Of a DNA stretch of 64,000 nt, positions 1 through 11,612 are shown piece by piece. Below the pieces are notes generated by a model. It made no database searches. It saw nothing but the letters and a program-made list of their open reading frames with translations, and had not been told where the DNA came from. A program made the translations under genes and the position numbers. The DNA comes from Eucommia ulmoides (lineage: Eukaryota; Streptophyta; Magnoliopsida; Garryales; Eucommiaceae): positions 1,798,001 through 1,862,000 of the forward strand of contig CM028334.1 of the NCBI GenBank assembly GCA_016647705.1, written 5' to 3'. Position 1 is the first letter of the stretch. Each line of letters begins with the position of its first letter.

Positions 1-361
1 TTAGACAAAATAATTTAAACATCTCTATGTATATAAATGGATCAAAAAGTAAACTGATAACTCGTTGAATTGACACATTTCAAATCCAAAATTTGGATTA
101 CATGAAAAAAAAAAAAAAAAAAAAACTAGTATAAAAATAGTCCAAGTGTTCCACTCACAAAATTAACATTTTTTTTTAATTGAAAATATGTTTTTCCATT
201 GCCAAAAAATGATTATCTATATAATAAAAAAGAGGTTGAGACATTAATAAGAGGTGCACTCAAAAATAATGTTAACTTTATTGGATTCTGTGCCCGAAAC
301 AGACAAATAATGGTCCAATAAATTTAGTATCATTCAATTTAAACCCTTTAAACCCTCTAAT
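1..361. repeat. Partial copy of the ancestral tandem unit (left-edge scrap)
   Basis: No gene is seen. The stretch around 165-310 (a 'cattgccaaaaaa' motif, then 'gaggttgagacatta', 'aggtgcact' and 'attctgtg') matches in order the stretches around 2925-3055 and 28030-28130, which lie downstream of the type I peptide loci. It is therefore a fragment of another copy of the duplicated unit, cut at 362 by an LTR. It implies that the tandem array extends to the left of the window. Confidence 0.55.
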
Positions 362-2080
362 TGTAAGACCGAATTTTGCATGTTAATGATCTTTAGTTGC
401 ATTTTAAATATTTACAAAACAGCAGGATGGATTGTCTTATTTAATATTTACTTTAAAAAAAAAAAATTAAGGGTCAATTATCATTTTTTTAAATTTTAAT
501 TTTAGATTTTAGACTTAAATGATATCTTAAATATAATTGGGGGAGATTAATATAATGTGAAAAAAATAAAATAATATATTTTGTGATAAAGATTTAAAAA
601 AATAGTAATAAAAAAAAAATTCTTATCCACAACGTGGATAGGATAGTATCACAAAAAAAAATTGTGGACACGAATTTGCTATTAAAACAATAAAGAAGTG
701 GCGGTTTTGGTTTTAGTGCACGCGCGCGTGCACATATATATATTGTTAGAATAAAATATATATTACACATTCAATTTATGAGACTAACTGTGTAGACATT
801 TATACCCGTATATTCACATCTCAAAAATATATAGTGGGTTCGAGAAATACAACCGGTATAGAAATATCTAATTTGCGAAGAATACAGTTTAAAATAAAAA
901 TTATAAATTTTATTAAAACGATAATTTTTAATATTTTGTAGACTAATAAAATTTTTAACAATCAATTAATATTCTTCTACAAATTAAATTATTAATATGA
1001 AATTTTTGTAATCGTTCCTATAATAATTTTTGTATAGTTAATATTGATACAGAAAAGTGAGCGTGTAGTAATTTCTTATAATCAAAATTTGAGGAATGAG
1101 AAAGTTTGCATTTTAGGGCCACACATTACATATATTAGGTTTATTTTAAATAAATTATTAATTTAGGCCCTATCGCTATTAGGTTCACAAGCGACACCAC
1201 CCGCGTAGTATTTCAGTGATAGTGTTTTGGTAACGTGAAAATTGAGGTGAGTGTACTGTCTTCTATGTAAATTGGCAAATTATATTTTTGTATAAATTGT
1301 GAATTTTTTATTTATTTATTAAAATGGATGGTTTTATAACTTATGTGGATCAAGTAGATTTTTAAATGTGAAAAGTGGTTTTATATCAGACTATGTCATA
1401 GTTGTCTACTCGTTAGGAGAGCATGTCCTGCGAGATGTGGATTACCTGTCAGGCAAGACCTGCACGGTGAATATATATTGTTACCTGTTAGGCAAGTCCT
1501 GCGAGATGTATATGTTGTTGCTTGTCAAACAAGACCTGCAAGGCTAATATTTGTTGTTACCTGTCAGACAAGTCCTGCAGGGTAGATAGTTGTTATTACC
1601 TGTCAGATAAGTCTTGTAGAATAGATACATGTGGACCTGTCAAAAGTGCAAATCTAGCGGGTGGCTGCCCCTATCATTGGGGATGTTAAATGGCCCTGAT
1701 ACTGATAGTCACTTTAGATAACACAGTTGTACAGGTTACGGTATCGTCATAACCCGATCGTGAGGTGAAACGATTCTATGGTTAATAGAAAAATATGAGT
1801 GCAGTATTTTATTATATGTCGAAATGTTTGGATTAGTTGATTTAAATATGTTATCTCATTGCGATGATGGCAGTAGAATTTTATTCTGGCTTGGTGCGCA
1901 TTATATTATATTTTGAAAAGTGGTATTTGATAATTATACTTGATTCATAAAATATTTTTATATTATAAAGACAGTACATCGATAAAATATTTGGTTTCTG
2001 GTGTCGCAACTAGGAGCAGGTCCACTACTAGCAGTAGATAAAGTCAGGACTTGGGGTCATCTTGGAAGGTTGGCTGGGTG
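362..2080 (+). mobile_element. Chromovirus-like (Ty3/gypsy) LTR remnant, plus orientation
   Basis: Starts with tgtaagacc at 362, the same terminus as the complete solo LTR at 60827-63445 read on the minus strand. The same landmarks follow in the same order: a minisatellite (about 1420-1645), a 'gatcgtgaggt' block near 1758, and a closing block with 'taggag', 'ggtccactactagcagtag' and 'ggggtcat' at about 2008-2060, which parallels 61040-61100. The expected terminal 'gggttgtgaca' is missing, so the 3' end looks truncated near 2080. No coding internal region follows. The Tekay/Del-like assignment rests on remembered terminal sequences. The left boundary is less certain than the internal homology. 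Confidence 0.5.
1420..1645 (+). repeat. Degenerate minisatellite inside LTR
   Basis: Four to five imperfect units of about 50-60 bp share the core 'acctgtcaggcaagtcctgc' followed by an AT-rich spacer with 'ttgttgttac'. It occupies the position in the LTR that the 23-24 bp 'ccgccgaagcgg' array holds in the related solo LTR at 61461-61610. Confidence 0.7.
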
Positions 2081-3394
2081 GGTGTGAACCGTGAAAGGTT
2101 CAGTTTTCCTTTTGTGGTTTTGTTGTGAATATTTGGTACGGGTGTATTTCCGAAATTTTGAAGGGCGTAAAAAAAAAAAAATTATAGCAGTGTGTGTATG
2201 TATATATATAGCTACCCCGATTCCTTGTCGCCCACCATTCATCCTCCAAATCTCTCGTTTATAATACTTCTTAAAACCAAACACTCGAATGTTAATTTTT
2301 ACTTGTGTCAAACTTTGTCCTCATGTATCTATCGACACCTACCATGTCTTCTTCAGCTCATACTCTGCTTTCAATCTTAGCAAATTTTTCGGCGGGCTAT
2401 GGAGGGGAATGGCTGGGGTGGATGATAGGTTCTTGGTGAAGAAGAAAAGAGGAAGAAGAAGGAGGAGAAAAAAAGAATAATAATTAAAAAAAAAAGAGAT
2501 AGAAGAACTCTATAAAATGTCATGTGCAGTGCACACGATTTTTTTTTTTTTTTTTTTTTTTTCTGTCAATTTTGGATAGAATTGTTCACAGAATTATTTA
2601 AAACCAAATGCATATTTAAAAGATTTAAATTAAAATGTACTAAATTTATTGGAGCACGTACAAATGTGTTAATTATACTTAGAGAGTCAAAAATAATTTT
2701 TTTACATAACTTTGTCCCTAATTAAAAATAATTAAAAATTAAAAAATATAAAATTACAATTTTGTCCCAAATTTCATCAAATTTGGATAAAAAATTTAAT
2801 AGAATCAACTTTTAAAATCACATATGTACTTAGAAATTTTAAATTGAAACGTTACAAACTTATTGAATCACATAAAAATGTGTCTATATTTAACAGGTAT
2901 AAAATAGAATTCGTAAAAAAAAAAAACATATTTCTGCATTGCCAAAAAACGTGACTATATAATAATTGAAAAGAGAGGTTGGGACATTAATAGAGGTGCA
3001 CTAAAAAATAATTAAATAATTTTAACTTTATTAGATTCTGTGGCTCAAAGAGACATAACTTTATTATCAGTCACCCAATTGTTATCATACTCCAGTCATT
3101 CAATAATGCAAGAACAAAAGCCAAGATACAATTAATTGTAAGGGATTTTGACACTTTGTACCCCTTAGGTTTGATTATAATTTAAGTTTTATTTTTTTTA
3201 TAGTTTAATTTGAACATGTAACACTTTAAAGTTTTTTAATCATCCCGATATAGTTCAAGCCTTTATTCTCATTATAATTTTTGAAGAAAAGTAGTCACCT
3301 ATCATGCATCTAACTGTTTTTAAGCGGTTTTGCAAGCAATTACAGTCTCCTCCTTCTCATGAATCTCCCATTGTACTTACCGCCAAAATACTTA

Positions 3395-3396
<2 letters not shown>
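2081..3396. other. Ancestral unit flank without a gene (unit alpha)
   Basis: No convincing gene. The stretch about 2300-3360 aligns with about 27140-28380 of unit beta: shared 'catgtatctatcg' and 'gtgaagaagaaaaga' blocks, then a long AT-rich stretch around 'aaaatgtcatgtgca'. Short open frames here are low-complexity, for example the Arg/Lys tract ending near 2480. A homologous frame at 26969-27214 is not preserved in step, which argues against a conserved protein. Confidence 0.6.

Positions 3397-3449
<53 letters not shown>
3397..3449. repeat. (TA)n microsatellite
   Basis: About 26 uninterrupted TA units. It marks the broken 3' edge of the LINE fragment that follows. Confidence 0.95.
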
Positions 3450-3450
<1 letters not shown>

Positions 3451-4262
3451 TCCGGGTATGATCTTACAATCCTTACATATTAAGCCATCCCTCATTCTTG
3501 TGAGGACAAAGTCTATTTGGTTATTCATTTGTCCACTCTTAAATGTGATAAAGTACTAATCTCTCTTCTTAAAACATGTATTTAGAATAATTAAATCATA
3601 CGCCATAGAAAAATCTAAAATCATTTCACCCATTGCATTATTCTCCCCAAATCCATAATCACCATGTCCTTTCTCGAAAATTCTCATTTTCTTCCCTAAA
3701 TGTCTATTCAAATCTCTCCCAATAAATATTTTTTCTTGATTATGTATACTTTGAAGAACTTCTTCCATATTCTCCCATAATTATCGTCTAACATCCTCTT
3801 GCAATCCCACGTGGGGAGCGTACAAACTAATAATGTTAATGACCTCTCCTCCAACCACCACCTTCATAACCATCATTCTATCTCTAATTCTCTTAATATC
3901 GACTACGCTATTCTTTAAATCTCTATCTACCATAATACCCACCTCATTCCTATATTTGTCATTCCCCGTATACCATAACATGTACCCCGTACTCTCAATT
4001 TCTAGACTTCTCTCCAACCTACTTAGTTTCTTGCAAGCAAAAAATATTAATCCTTCTTCTGCTCATCACGTCAACCAATTATCTAGTCTTACCAGTCAAA
4101 GTATCTATATTCCAAGTTGCTAACCTAAACCTATTCACATGAATTAGCTTCTTTATCCGCACCTGTTCGCCATAATGCGATAACCCTTGCTTATTTGACA
4201 CCGTACCCGGGCAAAAACATGGCACGTCGTTTCCGGGCGACGCCCTAGCCCACCCTTACTCA
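3450..4262 (-). pseudogene. RTE-type LINE fragment: 5' end and endonuclease domain, 3' part lost
   Basis: Read on the minus strand from about 4262 this encodes a decayed apurinic-endonuclease domain of plant RTE-like non-LTR retrotransposons (often annotated as craniofacial development protein 2-like). Visible blocks in order are RFRLATWNIDTLTGK, a CLQETK-like block (K then stop), GYMLWYTGNDKYRNEVGIM, VINIISLYAPHVG, FIGRDLNRHLG (the family usually has GDFN), HGDYGFGENN, LDFSMAYDLIILNT and NNQIDFVLTRM. Several in-frame stops interrupt it. The reverse transcriptase is absent because the element stops at the TA microsatellite. Retaining the 5' part and losing the 3' part is the reverse of normal 5' truncation, so a later deletion is likely. 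The homologous site in unit beta (near 28390) lacks it. Confidence 0.8.
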
Positions 4263-4763
4263 TTTTTCACTATATTCAGGTGTATATATATATATGTGTG
4301 TGTGTATATATATATGTATGTATGTATATATGTATATATGTATAAAAGGGAGAAGAGATTGAAAATATCCATAAAATCCACTTAAAATTGCTAGGCGTAA
4401 GTTGATTATCGTGCAAAATTGTAATAAAATTATTTATTTGGATTGAACTGGGACGATTACAAAACTTTAATTAAGGTGTTAATGTGTTCAAATTGTAACT
4501 ATATGAACCAAAATGAAATAATAATAAAAATTCAAAGGTACAAAATGTCAAAACCCATAATTGTAATTTATTAACGATAAATATATTTATTTTTTATAAT
4601 TTTTATGTTCTTAACATCCTCACAACAAACCCTAACCACAAAACTGATAATATTCATCACACTAGTGTGTGTGTATATATATATATATTACATTGATCAC
4701 ACTATCACACACACATATACATACATACACACACACACATGTATGTGTGTATATGAAGTCTGC
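4263..4763. repeat. Microsatellite-rich 3' flank of peptide gene I-alpha
   Basis: TA/TG dinucleotide and TATG repeats at about 4284-4345 and mixed TA/CA/TG repeats at about 4665-4755, separated by unit-flank DNA that matches 28430-28900. No gene is seen. Confidence 0.75.
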
Positions 4764-6231
4764 TCAAGCTGAGGCTATGAAGGCATTTGGAGGTGGAAAT
4801 ATCATGGGCCTGGTAACGCCGTGGAAGGGTGGGTTTACCATCGGAGCAGGCGGTGGTGATGATCTTTTTGCCTGTCTATAATCACTCATGCTCTTGAATT
4901 TTTTCTTCCATCCAATTATATCAGCGATTCTTGCTGGAAGCTTCGGAGTCGCCGCTTCCTCTGGAGGAGGAGGTCGTGGAGTGATTCTCGGCAGCCGTGG
5001 TGGTGCAGGAGGAGTTTTTGACTTTAGTCTTGGTGCCGGAGACTTTTGTGGAGGCGGCGGCGGTGCGCTTTTAAGTCCTTGGTAGTAGTTCTTAAACTTC
5101 ATCAATTCTTCAAATGGTTCTGCTGCATGAGGGAAATTAATTAAGGGTTAAAGAAATGAAGATTATAAGTAATTTTTTAGTAGGGTAATTTTTTATTTTT
5201 TTTTTAGAAAATTAAAATTTTAAAAATGTATCTAGAGATATCAAATGATCTATGTAATTTGAGATTTTTGCAGTTTGAGAGAAATTCTATTTTAATCCAT
5301 GTTCTTTTAATTTGAAGACGTTAAACTCTGAAGTATTCACATCGTGTCCAAGTGAATCCAAATTGTTAACTCCATCATTATTTTTCATAGAATTCACCTA
5401 TGTGGTTGATTTCCGTACTCGACACATGGGTGATTTTCATAAAAAAAAGATAATGACGTGGTTAACTATTTGGGCTTATTTGACATGATTTGGATATTTC
5501 AGAGTTTTATGTGTTCAAATTTAAAGGACTAGGATTAAAGTGAAATTTCTCTAGAACTTCAGGGGTGCAAAGTGACAAAAACTCTAAAAAATTGGTGCAA
5601 TGTTTGAAAATTATTTTTATAAAAAAAAAAAGGAGCTTTTATTTAAAAACTTCTCTATTTTTTGTTTTTAAAGTTTTTTCAATCTTATTTGTAGAGAAAT
5701 TATTTTTTAGTCCTTATCGACTTAGTTTAATATTTAGTATCCTTACTTTGTTAACATCAATTATAATATCACACACAAATTCAATACTAATAACATTAAT
5801 TAGATAAAATTCAATTTAGTTGATATTAATTAAAAGAGTAAATAAAAAAAAACGGTGGAAAAATATTATAAATAATTTATTTTCACGATATTCTAATAAT
5901 TTATGAACAAAAATTACTTGAGTGAGTGTTACTCAAACAAAAAGGTAAAAATACGATATAGGTAATAAATACGAAAAATAAAAATAAAACAAAACATAAT
6001 TATTGTACAAAAATAGACCATGTAATTAAATAAAAAACTCTGAATTGTTTAGAAATATATGTGAAAGAAAAAATAATTTTTAAGTAGTAAAGAATTTTGA
6101 AATTTAAATTTGGAGTATATATAGATAGATACGTAGATACAGATATTACCTAGAGGATTTCTTGCTTGAGCACCCAAAAGAACAAAAAGAGAGATGAGAA
6201 AGATGAGTGAAGTGTTGGTGAGAATCTTCAT
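4764..6231 (-). CDS. Small secreted proline-rich peptide precursor, type I (two exons, apparently intact)
   Basis: Exon 1 is 6231-6150 (27 codons plus one base); exon 2 is 5122-4764. The intron starts gtaatat (6149) and ends catgcag (5123). Phase 1 joins exactly, giving 146 aa. Residues 1-24 form a signal peptide (MKILTN, then hydrophobic FLISLFVLLGAQA). The mature part starts near RNPL, then EPFEELMKFKNYYQG, a long Pro/Lys/Arg/Ser-rich stretch, an IIGWKKKFKSMSDYRQAKR block and a C-terminus ending FPPPNAFIASA. That tail resembles the type II tail PPNPFSxS, so the two types look related. A conserved TATA motif lies 40 bp upstream. I do not recognise the family; a role as a processed signalling peptide is inferred from architecture only. 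An extensin-like cell-wall peptide is an alternative. There is no transcript evidence. The intron (about 1 kb) is free of TRIM. Confidence 0.65.
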
Positions 6232-6270
6232 GGTTAGTTGGGGTACAAGTAATAAACCATCACAAGGATG

Positions 6271-6277
6271 TTTATAG
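6271..6277 (-). promoter_or_regulatory. Candidate TATA box of peptide gene I-alpha
   Basis: On the minus strand 'ggctctataaacatcc' lies about 40 bp upstream of the ATG at 6231. The same element ('ggtctataaatgccc') is kept at the same place before the broken beta copy (31664-31670) although that coding region has decayed. This suggests a very short 5' UTR. Confidence 0.5.
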
Positions 6278-6372
6278 AGCCGAAAAAGCCTTTTTGGCTT
6301 TTTTGGTCTCAAAAGTATGGGATGAGTGTACATGGGTTTTGTTAAATTGCACATTTTGTTCGAATTTTAAAA

Positions 6373-7000
6373 TTAACAATGTTGTTGATGATGTTTAAAA
6401 ATGAATTATCGGACACGTCACTTTTGGTCTGCTAGGCTTTCTCACTTTCCCTCGGTTAAGGTTCCTGCAAAACAATGCACCACGAGTATGTCTGTCAGCG
6501 TTTCACCTCTAGTGTGAGAATCAGTCGAGAATTCTGAAATCTAGCAAAGTAGTAGCTACGAGAAAGAATGCACTTGAGAGCAGAGTGAATGCATCTCTGA
6601 GCATATATCTCAGTGTATCGAACGTATCTTAGACAATATGTGCTCTCATATTTATAGGAGGGGGAAGAGACTTGTTTGGTAAGTCATCGTTGGTTCTAGG
6701 TGTGCCATTGTGGCGATCCTACTGATTCTAATCCCATTACCATAGAAATAGAGTTGATTGTGGGAGGTGATCGTGGGGCCATTATCTAGAGAAAGTAATG
6801 GTACATTCCTTATTCCATGGAGGTGGCTCGGATTGCTTAAGAGCAAGAGCATTGTGGCACTCGCGATAGGGAAGGCGTGACCCTGGCCGGGTGTGGAGAT
6901 TGGATCTAGTCGAGTTGGTCGGTTTGGAGCTCCCATGCTAGTCGCATGTTTGGGACACGTGGCACCTTTTCAAGTCTAACTGAATTTTTTCTCATTAATT
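6373..7000. mobile_element. Unclassified insertion of about 630 bp with promoter-like sequence
   Basis: Unit beta runs directly from 'gttcgagttttaa' to 'tgattttggatgaaaaa' (31803-31830); unit alpha has about 630 bp between the same blocks. The insert is GC-richer than its surroundings. On the minus strand it carries 'cctcctataaatatgagagc' (near 6650), followed by sequence that looks like an LTR R/U5 region. I could not settle TG/CA ends or a target duplication, so the class stays open (LTR-type or DNA element). The 94-aa open frame at 6652-6936 is probably fortuitous. Confidence 0.5.
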
Positions 7001-7518
7001 ATTAATGATTTTGGATGAAAAATGAGTTATGCTAAGTATATGGCCTTCAAATCTAAAATGTTTTCTTACTAATTTTTTTCTCACAACTTTTCGTTTGAAG
7101 AATGAGAGAAAGAAGTTTGAGTTGCTAGGAAAATGTTTGGAAAACATGTTTTAGGTTAAATGGAGTAATAAAATGGTAAAAATATTCTTATTAGAAGGTC
7201 AGGCGTTGAATACAATTCATTTTTCGTTCAAAATTATCAACATTATTTCCAATTTGATGGATTTGAAACAAATATCGAACTTAAAGGATTAAATGTGCAA
7301 TTTAACAAATTTCAGGATTTACATAAACAATTACTCCATGACCAGAAATATAAATTTTTCTAAATTTTAAATAAACACATGGAAGCATTCTATTGTCACT
7401 TTTGACTAAATTGCACTTTACATTTTTAAAATTTTCACGTTGCAATTTGTATCTTGAATTTTGTGTGACAGGCCATAATTCTTATTAACATATCACTTAA
7501 AATACCAAATTTTGTCAA
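7001..7518. other. Ancestral unit flank without a gene
   Basis: AT-rich, no gene. It aligns with about 31815-32340 of unit beta ('ttttggatgaaaaat', 'attcatttttcgttcaaaat', 'aataaacacatggaagcattct'). Confidence 0.6.
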
Positions 7519-8636
7519 AATCTTGTTGGAAATAATGGTAAAAATACTAATTTTAATTAATATAAGTAAATAATAACTAATATTATTTTTTATTAAATAT
7601 TTCTAAATATGTTACAAATATATTGTATTTACATTGAAATAATATTCATAAAGATAGAAAAAAAAAAGAGAAAAAAAAAAGCTCTTGATGAAATTTGTTG
7701 TTAAATGTTAAATATTACAAAATGTAAAATATTTCACAACAAATATTCAGAAATCCAATATTTACGACAACGAATATTGTAGAACATTAATAAACATTAT
7801 AAAAATTATATTCTTCAATAATAAATTAATATACATAAAATCAGTAAATAAATAAGATTATACTTACAGTTCTTTACCGATGACAATATCAGAAATTTAT
7901 ACCGATCGAAACTATCGTTTAACGATATTTTCTTAAAGCAAATTTTGCCTCCGCTCAGGCATTTACAGTTACTCAAGCGTTTGCTTCCTATGATACAATG
8001 ATCACAATCCTTCAATACTAGCACTAGAAATCAAAGGATCCGACGAACAAAACAAGCATTGAACTCTCTCTAAAAAAATAACCTAACATAGGCTCAAAGT
8101 GTATATGTAGTGCAAGATGTCCTAAGTTTTTATATTAAAATGATAATGCAAACTTATCTATTTATAGAATAAACAAATGAGTAACTCCAATACACAAAAA
8201 GTCTCATTTTAAAACTACTAAGAACACTTTAAAGCCCTAAGAATTATCACATGTAACTCCTTATTAAAAGTGAGTTACAAATATGAAAAGACAAGTCTTG
8301 TTTGGTTAGAAAAATTGTTAGAATCAATTTAAAGAAAAATCTAGAAAAAATTATCTCTACTTGGATCAATTCAAGTCCAATCCCAAACCCACGACCTATG
8401 ACCCGACCTGAATCTACAATTAAAAGTGGATTATAAAAGTAGTTTAAGTGTTTTCCATTAACCATTGCGGAATTACTCATTTTATATATTTCAATCAACT
8501 TCATGGGACTACATTGAAAGACAATTTCTCATTTACATCTTAATAATTTTTGACAAATCAAAAGTTCCCATTCATCTTCTCACTAAGACTAATGTGTTGA
8601 TATATAGTCCAAAAATCATATTAGCCTAACAAATCT
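7519..8636 (-). mobile_element. Solo LTR (7524-8631) with 5-bp target duplication aatct
   Basis: The element begins tgttggaaat (7524) and ends gcctaaca (8631). The flanks are the direct repeat aatct at 7519-7523 and 8632-8636. Unit beta keeps an empty site near 32335-32352 ('gtcaaaatatctcccaaaa'). On the minus strand there is a TATA-like 'attctataaatagataag' near 8157-8174, so transcription would run leftward. Length is 1108 bp with no internal coding. TG/CA ends, 5-bp duplication and lack of a second LTR fit a solo LTR left by intra-element recombination. I infer Ty1/copia from style only. The small open frames inside (7815-8024, 8247-8504) are spurious. Confidence 0.82.
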
Positions 8637-8688
8637 CACCCCAAAATTTTCAAGTACACTTAATGCAATTTACAATGAGTTGTAATTA

Positions 8689-9355
8689 GGGGCCTGTTTG
8701 GTAACGTTCCCATCCCACTTGAGATGGGATGAGAATTATGTTTCTTAGTAGGAGTAGAATCGCATTTTGTAACGATTTTTTTTTTGTTCTGAGAACAGAA
8801 TTGCGTAATCGAAATCGAAACCGTAAATAGAAGTTGAAATCGGCGTCGAAATCAAATCAAAACCCTAAATTAACAACGAAATCGATTAGCAAAATCGAAA
8901 TCAAGAGCAGAATCATGTCAAAATTGAAACCCTAATCGACGATGAAATCGATTGGCGATGACGAAATCGAAATCGACAATGAAATCGATTTCACATTTGA
9001 ACCATAAGAAGAAGACGATGGAGACGAGGAACACAACAACAATGAGAATAACGGCGACGAGGAGGAACACAACGGCGACGAGGAGGAGGAGGAGGTGGAG
9101 GAGGAAGATGACGAGCAGGTCCAGTCATGAGCCAACACGAAGAACAACATTGAAAAAGAAGAAGAAAAATGAAGGGGAAAAAAAGTCGCTTACAAGAATT
9201 GAATATCAGACTTCATTAACAATTTTAAAAATATCGCCCGTGTCTTTTTTTTTTGGATGGGAATAGGTAAAAATAACAAATTTTTGTATCTTATTTTTTA
9301 AGAAAAAGTGAGAATAATTTTTGATTTTTGGACGAGAATGATTACAAAACACTGT
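8689..9355. mobile_element. Harbinger-like non-autonomous element (GTTTGGTAAC-type ends)
   Basis: The left end is ggggcctgtttggtaacgtt; the right end read inverted is acagtgttttgtaatcattc. They form an imperfect terminal inverted repeat. Units beta (near 32360) and gamma (near 44120) continue without it, which defines the insert. The flanking trinucleotides are tta (8686-8688) and cta (9356-9358), consistent with a degraded 3-bp duplication as in PIF/Harbinger elements. The interior repeats 'gaaatcg' and 'gaggag' motifs. The open frames on both strands (8932-9266) come from that purine-rich repeat and are not genes. Confidence 0.6.
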
Positions 9356-9358
9356 CTA

Positions 9359-11612
9359 AAAATTTAAGAAATTATTGAGCTTAAACTTCATGGATGAAAA
9401 AGACAGTCAAACCTAACCTTTTCTTTTGAAGCTCAAATTTTATGTCATTTCATACTTGTGTTGTGTGGTTCGCGTGTTAAATTTGCTTTCTACAACAAAC
9501 ATAATCTGTTTGTCTTTTTATATATAAATAATTATATTTTGATTCCCCTTCAAGTTGTGAAAATTGTCTTTTACCTTCTTTTACTATACTTAATTATGAA
9601 TTTACCCCTTCACTTTCAATAAAACTACATTTTATCTATTTCTATTTTAAACAAGGCGGAAAATTATTTTTTTCCTGTTTAAATTAACGAGATATGCTAA
9701 AAAATGGATGGAATAAAAATTTTCATCTAAATTTTGAAAGAAATAGACGAAATTGCATCTTTATTTTAATTTTGATTTTTAAAAAAAAAATACTTATGAT
9801 AAAAAAAAAAAAAAAATTCATTGTTAATATAAAAGTGCAATTTCGTCTATTTTATCCAAAAATTAGACAAAAAATTTAACTCTATCTATTTGTAAGGATA
9901 TTTTATTAATTTAAATAAAAAAATAATAATTTCTCATTTTGTTCGAAATAGAAATAGGTAAAGTATAATTTTTAAAAGTGATAATTAACAAAATAGAGGA
10001 AAGTAAAGGACAATTTACCTTATATTTTTATTTTAAAAAAAAACATTACAATTTCTTTTTTGTGATATAAATAATTCTATTTTGACTCCATACCCCGGAC
10101 CAAATTGCCTTCAACATTTTTCTTGTGCATTTCACATGTCTAGAAAATGGCTCCCCAAAAGGGTGATTTTATGCCGCGGGTAAGACTATGTACATGCAAT
10201 TATTTAGTTTTATGCGGTGTAAGAAATTTTGTACCTCGAATTATCTTTTATAAAATAGTATTTCTGTGGTAAGTTCCTTATTTTAACCTTAATTTTAAAA
10301 AAAGTCTTGTACACAATTGCAACTTGTGTTTTAGTCTCATGTATTAAAAGAAGGCGAAAGGCCCAATACACGTACTGACTCTCACAGTTACATGTATCAA
10401 ACTTATGTATAAAATATTTGTTAGATGTAACAAATGTTATATAAATACATTTAACATAATTACATATAACTAATATTATACAGTCGTGAGCACATATAAG
10501 ACTAATACGCAAGTAAAAATCAATTTAAAGGTCTAAATCAAAATTTATGTTTTAAATAGGACTAATAATAAATTACACTCGCTGTTTGGGACGAATCACC
10601 AATTATTTCTTTATAAAAATGACTCGAAATTAACAACCCCTAACATCCTTTTGTTGGTTAAGTAATGAGAGAACACACACATATATATGTGTGTGTTTCA
10701 TCACCACTTTATTTTTCTCAATCTTTTTTCAACAAATCTAGTAATTTCGACCTCTCTTCGCACATGGATGATTTTAGACATTATACAAACATAGCCCTAA
10801 CACACATATTTGATACATACATACATATATATATATATAAATACACACACCAAGCTTCATGCCTTGTTCATCTTTTTCCACATTGAACCCTGTAAAATAA
10901 ATCCATAAAATTACATGCGTTAATTTTCAATTCTAGTTTCAAGACTTGAATTCCGTGTTACCAACCATTACCTCTATGGTTTATAGATAGGTCGACTACG
11001 AGCGATATGATAAGATTAAAAAGTCAAAGTTAGAATAAATAAGGTGTTGTTTGGTAATACTTTTTTAAATATATAAAAAAAAAAAAAAAATTGACGAAAA
11101 AGTATTTTTACCTAAAAGTAAATGAAAAAATGAAAATTGAATTTTATAGTGTAGAGGGATTATCTTAGTATTAATCTTTATAAATGATCTTAAAAAAAGT
11201 GCATAGTTAAAAAAAAAAAAGTGGGCGGAGATTGGAGAGGCTTGTTCATCAATCTCTATTGATCTCTTAAAATTTAAAAATCGAAGGAACAAAAATAACT
11301 ATTTATTGCTTTAAAAAATATTTAAAATCAAATTTTTATTTTTTATTTTTAAAAATATTACAAAAAAATAAAATAAAAACAAACACTACTTTTTAAAATA
11401 ACTACCTTTTGGCAACTACAAAACAATACTAATGAGAAACGTTACGTAACAGTGCTAATTAATTTTGATACAGTTTTTAAAATTCACAAATTCATGAAAA
11501 ATCGAGGCGTTAGAAAAACATTTCGACATTAACTGTAAACTTGAATTTAGAGTTCAACAACAGAGAACAATATTGAAAAAAAAATGATAATTAATGTGAT
11601 GTGTACCTTAAA
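9359..11612. other. Ancestral unit flank between peptide loci (alpha)
   Basis: No coding gene is supported. Blocks recur in other units: 9361-9500 matches 32390-32500 and 44140-44260; 10355-10910 matches 48150-48640; 11030-11600 matches 48770-49340; 10690-10900 also matches 35580-35830. On the minus strand 'ttttacag' then 'ggttcaatgtg' (near 10885) is kept in all copies and could be a splice acceptor for a 3' UTR exon of the peptide genes, but this is speculative. Microsatellites lie at 10675-10700 and 10815-10850. Confidence 0.5.

Noticed and set aside
1420..1645. Repeated 'acctgtcaggcaagtcctgc' as a regulatory operator array
   Set aside because: Better explained as an LTR minisatellite because the related LTR has a tandem array in the same slot.
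8932..9266. Ser-rich and Arg/Thr-rich frames near 9 kb
   Set aside because: Both strands are open over a 'gaggagg' purine repeat inside a non-autonomous transposon.
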